From AP-15 sp963789025 (GTDB lineage Bacteria; Pseudomonadota; Alphaproteobacteria; ATCC43930; CGMCC-115725): a stretch of 64,000 bases of DNA. The position numbers were made by a program, and so were the translations under genes. Shown here one piece after another: positions 60,262-64,000 of this stretch; position 1 is the first letter of the stretch, and the number at the start of each line of letters is the position of its first letter. The notes beneath the pieces were generated by a model, which did not search any database, was not told the DNA's origin, and saw nothing but the letters and a program-made list of their open reading frames with translations. The stretch covers positions 186,001 to 250,000 of the forward strand of contig CAWBIT010000005.1 of assembly GCA_963789025.1 (NCBI GenBank), read 5' to 3'.

Positions 60262-60632
60262 CAGCTCAGGTCGATCGCGTGCCGTTTCAGCAACTCTAGC
60301 GGCACGATCTCCAAGGTTGCCTCGTGGGTCGCGGTCAGTCTGACCTTGGGGGCTCTGCCGGCTTCGAATGCCTCCTTCCAGCGCTCGGCGCACAGGCACC
60401 AGCAATCGCCCGGCTTCAACCCCGGAAAGCCGAATTCGGGCACCGGTGTCGACAGGTCGTTGCCGGCCGCTTGCGAGAACGCCAGAAAGGCGGCGTCGAC
60501 CCTAGTGCACACCGTGTGCAACCCGAAATCCTCGGGTCCGGTATTGCAGCTGCCGTCGCGGTAAAACCCGGTCATCGGCTTGGTGCAGCATTCGGCAAGG
60601 GGCTCGCCGAACACGTTGCGTGCTTCAGTCAT
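60261..60632 (-). CDS. DUF2237 protein
   Basis: 123 residues from ATG 60632 with GGAGAAGC upstream. It matches the DUF2237 family: NVFGEPLAECCTKPMTGFYRDG, NTGPEDFGLHTVCTRVDAAFLAFS, and the Cys-rich core GDCWCLCAERWKEAF, followed by APKVRLTATHEATLEIVPLE. Family members are small proteins of unknown function with conserved Cys residues that may bind metal. It is followed by a truncated sulfatase relic in the coupled position. Confidence 0.9.
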   Translation of the reverse strand: MTEARNVFGEPLAECCTKPMTGFYRDGSCNTGPEDFGLHTVCTRVDAAFLAFSQAAGNDLSTPVPEFGFPGLKPGDCWCLCAERWKEAFEAGRAPKVRLTATHEATLEIVPLELLKRHAIDLS

Positions 60633-60684
60633 CGCTGCTTCTCCAATGAGTTCGTCTCCAATGAGTTCGTCGGGCAGGGATGCG

Positions 60685-60845
60685 GTGGGTGTGCTCGGTC
60701 GGGTCGCGTCTCGATCGCGTCCCAGATCCTCGGCGCAACCTCGAGGTCGGCTCGATCGGCGCGCAGGTTTCGCGATCGCGCGTAGTCGGCTCGGTCTTGA
60801 CGGGCAGGCACCGATATGGAGGTTGAAGCGCGCCGCGCCTCGCAA
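60685..60845 (-). pseudogene. decayed copy of the 3' end of gshB
   Basis: Plus-strand GCGTCTCGATCGCGTCCCAG ... GGCTCGGTCTTGACGGGCAG ... CCGATATGGAGGTTG matches 62120-62370, the C-terminal third of the glutathione synthetase gene, with a deletion of about 100 bp and small indels. Minus-strand frames read EVAPRIWDAIETRPDRAH, compare VEIAPKIWDAIETRLDERA in the parent. It lies 1.3 kb from the intact gene in the same orientation. Just before it, 60640-60670 is a tandem repeat of a 15-bp unit (AATGAGTTCGTCTCC, then AATGAGTTCGTCGGG). Confidence 0.65.
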
Positions 60846-60904
60846 ACGGGACGCGATTTCACCACGGTCAGCCAAAAGAAACCTTCAGGAGGAAGTAGTC
60901 GCTC

Positions 60905-62029
60905 ATGAGAACTCGCAGAACACCAGCGATGCTCGGCAATAAGGACTTCGCGACTGTCTTCGTCGCGGCGGTTGCTCTTGCGAACCTAAACTTTCCGGCG
61001 ATAACGGCGCAAGCTGCGATTTACGACTATGTGGTCCCGCAGGTTGCTCCACCAATCGCGGCCAATCTCGGAACGGCGGATATCGCAGCCATATTGAACG
61101 AAACCGCGCCCAACCGGCCTTACCTCGTCGCTTATCAGCTGACGACCACCGACGCAAACAACAACCTCGCGGGCGCCGCGCCGCTGAAAGTCGTCCCGAC
61201 CGACAATTCGCTACACCCCTATCTCGGGGTGTTTCACAATCAGATCAACAGCACACAATTTGCGACCTATCTCGGCTATTCGAGCGATCTGCGGGTCTGG
61301 CACACGATTGGCCAGATACACAGTCCCGCGAGCCAGCCCGATTTGCGGATTCTCCCCGACGACAGCGTCGTCTATGCCGAAGAGTACAATCCCACCGGCC
61401 GGCCCTACGTCAGAGTGCAATATTACGGCAATAGCGCTGTCCGCGGGCTCGCGGCATTGATCGCCAATCCCGCCGTCGCTCCGACTCAAACGATCACGTT
61501 GCCGGGAACGGCGCTCGCCAAGGCCGACGGGACGCCCGAATTCGGGCGCATCAGCTACAGCGGCGCGATCGCCAGCTCGACGCTCGAGGTAACCCATCAC
61601 TTCTATTACTTGGGGCAGGGAGATATCGAAGCCGACGGCACCTTGACCAATTTCAAAAGCTGGTCGAGCCCGACGGACACGACGGTCGACAATCTCGTGA
61701 CCAATGCCGGCGGCAACGGAAAGATTGGCGATCGCGAGATATTCAAGGTCGGCAATCAGGTGTTCGAAGTGGTCGAAGCACAAGTCAGCCCGACCTCGAG
61801 CAGCGATTACGGTTCGTGGCGGCTTTTCCTGGTCAACAAGACGCAGAACACCGTTCAACAGCTCAGCCCCGTGCTCTCCGGAGGGGCTCGGTCGCTGGGC
61901 AATCCGACCGTCGCGTTCGTGACATTGCCGACCGGGGTTCCTGCGTTGGTGTTCACCTGCTTTGTTTTCGGCACCAACAACGGCACAACGCCGCTCGGCG
62001 GACATATGTTCGTCTATCCGCTCGAGTAA
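60905..62029 (+). CDS. secreted protein of unknown function
   Basis: 374 residues, ATG 60905 with AGGAGG upstream. A signal peptide of about 36 residues (cleavage near AQAAIYDY) precedes a beta-rich domain in which segments such as HPYLGVFHNQINSTQFATYL, LRVWHTIGQIHSPASQPDL, VVYAEEYNPTGRPYVRVQYY and GSWRLFLVNKTQNTVQQLSP recur with blade-like spacing. The pattern fits a beta-propeller such as the five-bladed GH43/62-type fold, but catalytic residues cannot be assigned. No family is recognised. It stands alone between gshB copies. Confidence 0.65.
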   Translation: MRTRRTPAMLGNKDFATVFVAAVALANLNFPAITAQAAIYDYVVPQVAPPIAANLGTADIAAILNETAPNRPYLVAYQLTTTDANNNLAGAAPLKVVPTDNSLHPYLGVFHNQINSTQFATYLGYSSDLRVWHTIGQIHSPASQPDLRILPDDSVVYAEEYNPTGRPYVRVQYYGNSAVRGLAALIANPAVAPTQTITLPGTALAKADGTPEFGRISYSGAIASSTLEVTHHFYYLGQGDIEADGTLTNFKSWSSPTDTTVDNLVTNAGGNGKIGDREIFKVGNQVFEVVEAQVSPTSSSDYGSWRLFLVNKTQNTVQQLSPVLSGGARSLGNPTVAFVTLPTGVPALVFTCFVFGTNNGTTPLGGHMFVYPLE

Positions 62030-62088
62030 AAAGGGGTGGTGCGCGACCGAGTGACCGGCGCGCGCCCGCCAAGATGCTCTGGTTCGGG

Positions 62089-63057
62089 TTATGCCGGAGT
62101 GCGGTTGGCGCGCTCGTCGAGGCGCGTCTCGATCGCATCCCAGATCTTCGGCGCAATCTCAACGCCGTCGAGCCGCGCAATCTCCTGGATGCCGGTCGGT
62201 GAGGTGACGTTGATCTCGGTCAGCCAATCGCCGATCACGTCGATCCCGACAAAAACTAGCCCCTGGGCGCGCAAGGTCGGCCCGATCGCCGCACAGATCT
62301 CGCGCTCGCGGGCAGTCAGCTCGGTCTTGACCGGGCGGGCGCCGACATGGAGGTTGGCGCGCGCCTCGCCCTCCGGCGGCACGCGCAGCACCGCGCCCAT
62401 CGCTTCCCCTTCGACCAGGATGATGCGCTTGTCGCCCTGCCGCACTTCCGGGATATAGCGCTGCACCATGACCGGCTCGCGCTGGATCAATTCGTAGATC
62501 TCCAACAGCGCAGTCAGGTTCTCGTCTTCCGGCCGCAGCCGGAACACGCCGGCGCCGGCATTGCCGAACAGCGGCTTCAGGATGATGTCGCCATGCTCTC
62601 TCCGGAATGCGCGGATCGCGTCGCGGTCGCGGGTCAGCAAGGTCGGCGGCATCAACTCCCTGAAGCGCAGGACAAAGAGCTTCTCCGGTGCGTTGCGCAC
62701 CGCGGCGGGATCGTTGACGACGAGCGGCCCGTTTTCCGGCAACAACTCGAGCAGATGCGTCGCGGAGATGTAGGCCATGTCGAAGGGCGGATCCTGGCGC
62801 ATCAGGATGACATCGACACCGGCGAGGTCGAGCTCCTCGAACGAGCCGAAGCGGTGGTGATTGCCCTGTCTCCGCATGACTTCGAGCGGCCGCGCGCGGG
62901 CATAAAGCCGCCCGTCGTGAAGCGTCAGCGCATCAGGCAGATAATGGAACAGGGCATGCCCGCGGGCCTGTGCTTCGAGGGCCAGCGCGAAGGTCGAATC
63001 CGCCTCGATGTTGATCATATCGATCGGATCCATCTGGATCGCGACGGCGAGCGCCAT
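62089..63057 (-). CDS. gshB: glutathione synthetase
   Basis: 322 residues, ATG 63057. The N-terminal VAIQMDPIDMINIEADSTFAL is diagnostic. ATP-grasp features: DVILMRQDPPFDMAYISATHLLE, VVNDPAAVRNAPEKLFVLRF, DIILKPLFGNAGAGVFRL, QGDKRIILVEGEAMGAVLR, LVFVGIDVIGDWLTEINVTSPTGIQEI. It joins gamma-glutamylcysteine and glycine with ATP to make glutathione in the cytoplasm. The upstream region is a palindromic repeat. A degraded partial copy lies downstream at 60685. Confidence 0.95.
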   Translation of the reverse strand: MALAVAIQMDPIDMINIEADSTFALALEAQARGHALFHYLPDALTLHDGRLYARARPLEVMRRQGNHHRFGSFEELDLAGVDVILMRQDPPFDMAYISATHLLELLPENGPLVVNDPAAVRNAPEKLFVLRFRELMPPTLLTRDRDAIRAFRREHGDIILKPLFGNAGAGVFRLRPEDENLTALLEIYELIQREPVMVQRYIPEVRQGDKRIILVEGEAMGAVLRVPPEGEARANLHVGARPVKTELTAREREICAAIGPTLRAQGLVFVGIDVIGDWLTEINVTSPTGIQEIARLDGVEIAPKIWDAIETRLDERANRTPA

Positions 63058-63084
63058 GCCGACCTCCTACTCGTGGGTCGATCT

Positions 63085-63200
63085 GCCCCTCACCCTCCCG
63101 CTTTGCGGGCCCCTCTCTCTCCCCGCAAGCGGGGCGAGGGGCTTCCGGGATTCCCCCTCGCCCCGCCTGCGGGGAGAGGGTCGGGGTCGAGGGGCATTCT
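63085..63200. repeat. gene-flanking palindromic repeat (CCCCTCGCCCCGC type)
   Basis: CCCTCACCCTCCCGCTTTGC, CTCCCCGCAAGCGGGGCGAG and CTCGCCCCGCCTGCGGGGAG form overlapping hairpins of 8 to 14 bp. It is a sequence-divergent relative of the blocks at 2551 and 11823. It sits between the gshB start and the SirB1 gene end and may act as a terminator for the latter. Confidence 0.7.
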
Positions 63201-63210
63201 CCCCAAAAGC

Positions 63211-64000
63211 TCAATTCAATTTCGACCGCAGCTGCTGCAGCAGCGCCGCGGCCTGATGGCGTGCCGTGCCGTCCGGAGCGCGCAGGACGACCTGCTCGAG
63301 CGCAGCAGCGGCCGAACGCATGTTGCCGAGCCGGGCGTGCAATGATCCCGCCTCGCGCCACAGCTCGGCGAGGTCGGGAGCCAGCATCAGCATGGTCTCG
63401 GCCACCATGACCGCCCGTTCGTAATGCTCCGCCTGAATGAGGCGCGCCTTCAAATTGTTCTGCAGGCGCAGCAGCACGTCACGGTCCGACACCGGAGTAT
63501 AGTGCTCGGTCTGAAGCTCGCTGTCCAAGCCCGCGGTCGTCTTCAACAGCTCGCGCAATTCGACTGCGGTACAGATCCGGCCGCCATGGAACGGGTCGAG
63601 GATCAGCCGTTCGGGACCGTCCGACAGGCGGACAAGAAAATGGCCGGGGAAGGCCAGCCCGACTGTCTCCCAGCCCTGGGCGCGGCCGGCGTGCATGTAG
63701 AGAATACCGAGCGCGACCGGCAGGCCTTTCCGGCGGTCGACGACGCGCATCAGATTGGCGTTCTGCAGGTCGTCGTAAGTCAGCGCGTCGCCGGAATACC
63801 CGTTTTTCAGAAGAATGATCTCGTTGAGCGCGCGGGCTCGCTCGGCGACATCGCTGGCCGCCCCGGGGTGGTGGCCGACATCGCGCGCGAGCAGTTCCAG
63901 ATGCTCGCGGTAGCGCGTCGGGCCGACCCGCGGCCGTTCGAACGAGGCGAGCGCCAGGGCCGCTTCGGCGATCGGCAGAATGGGCTCGCCCGAAGCGCCG
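63211..64000 (-). CDS. SirB1/transglutaminase-like protein with TPR tail (partial, runs off the window)
   Basis: The frame is open to the window edge (at least 262 residues). Upstream sequence reads ASFERPRVGPTRYREHLELLARD and ALNEIILLKNGYSGDALTYDD. Then comes the family core RKGLPVALGILYMHAGRAQG with FPGHFLVRLSDG and ILDPFHGGRI (transglutaminase-like Cys site largely lost, His and Asp retained in sequence context). The last 90 residues are TPR-like (RAVMVAETMLMLAPDLAELWREAGSLHARLGN). SirB1-type proteins are common in proteobacteria with no settled biochemical role. Confidence 0.88.
   Translation of the reverse strand, partial: GASGEPILPIAEAALALASFERPRVGPTRYREHLELLARDVGHHPGAASDVAERARALNEIILLKNGYSGDALTYDDLQNANLMRVVDRRKGLPVALGILYMHAGRAQGWETVGLAFPGHFLVRLSDGPERLILDPFHGGRICTAVELRELLKTTAGLDSELQTEHYTPVSDRDVLLRLQNNLKARLIQAEHYERAVMVAETMLMLAPDLAELWREAGSLHARLGNMRSAAAALEQVVLRAPDGTARHQAAALLQQLRSKLN

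Noticed and set aside
1..64000. UGA reassigned to Trp or another amino acid genome-wide
   Set aside because: UGA ends many genes here at natural C-termini and at overlapping stop-start junctions. Only two internal UGAs occur.
1..64000. tRNA, rRNA or riboswitch genes
   Set aside because: Intergenic stretches were read on both strands. No cloverleaf with the TTCGA arm, no rRNA sequence and no cobalamin-riboswitch-like box was found upstream of the B12 enzyme.

Overview
The window is GC-rich chromosomal DNA from an alphaproteobacterium, probably a soil or environmental Rhizobiales or Rhodospirillales relative. Evidence for this is a SciP-type DUF1153 gene, an alphaproteobacterial-type CoxA, short glutathione synthetase and SirB1 genes, and the gene-flanking palindromes typical of these genomes. 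There are no rRNA, tRNA, CRISPR or intact transposase genes. One degraded group II intron reverse transcriptase is the only clear mobile-element trace.

Positions 1-15.9 kb are accessory metabolism mixed with gene debris: a glutaredoxin-DinB fusion interrupted by UGA exactly where the first active-site cysteine belongs, a PqaA-like hydrolase, small membrane proteins, an HCCA-isomerase-like DsbA protein, a frameshifted fumarase/aspartase-superfamily lyase, an orphan cytochrome oxidase subunit I with two frameshifts, and a cassette of two flavin-dependent luciferase-like monooxygenases around an alpha/beta hydrolase. Just upstream of the PKS lie a DUF3303 gene with a UGA in place of a conserved Trp, a homoserine-acetyltransferase-like gene whose middle is inverted in place, and the intron RT relic.

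Positions 15.9-31.1 kb hold the most interesting system. It has a 2535-residue fully reducing, C-methylating type I PKS (KS-AT-DH-MT-ER-KR-ACP, no thioesterase), overlapped by a PLP-dependent alpha-oxoamine synthase, then a cobalamin radical SAM enzyme of the hopanoid-methylase type, a GNAT protein of the YghO/bacterial ceramide synthase type, a three-His-box desaturase/hydroxylase, a PAPS sulfotransferase and an SDR. Together they read as a pathway for a polyketide-derived, possibly branched, hydroxylated and sulfated sphingoid base or ceramide. The first two steps resemble the fungal fumonisin/AAL-toxin logic and the acylation step the Caulobacter ceramide logic. The product is an inference.

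Positions 31.1-44.5 kb look like a surface-glycoconjugate region: a polytopic membrane protein, an SGNH hydrolase, three FkbM methyltransferases, two soluble glycosyltransferases, a KpsT/Wzt plus ABC-2 exporter, an LptF/LptG-type permease and a cellulose-synthase-like glycosyltransferase. The stretch between the FkbM genes is a scrambled mosaic of direct and inverted partial copies.

Positions 45.1-55.2 kb are a long co-directional peptide/opine-type ABC uptake operon (two permeases, two ATPases, a substrate-binding protein) that also carries a TAXI-like binding protein, a Sel1-like protein, a TauD-family dioxygenase and a frameshifted MFS permease. Positions 55.2-64 kb hold a SciP-like regulator, a VOC protein, a class III aminotransferase, HisI, a LivK-like binding protein, DUF2237, a secreted protein of unknown function, GshB and a SirB1 protein running off the end, with several internally deleted gene relics, including a decayed second copy of the gshB 3' end. 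The frequency of single-base frameshifts and nonsense codons means either active gene decay or residual assembly error; raw reads would decide.
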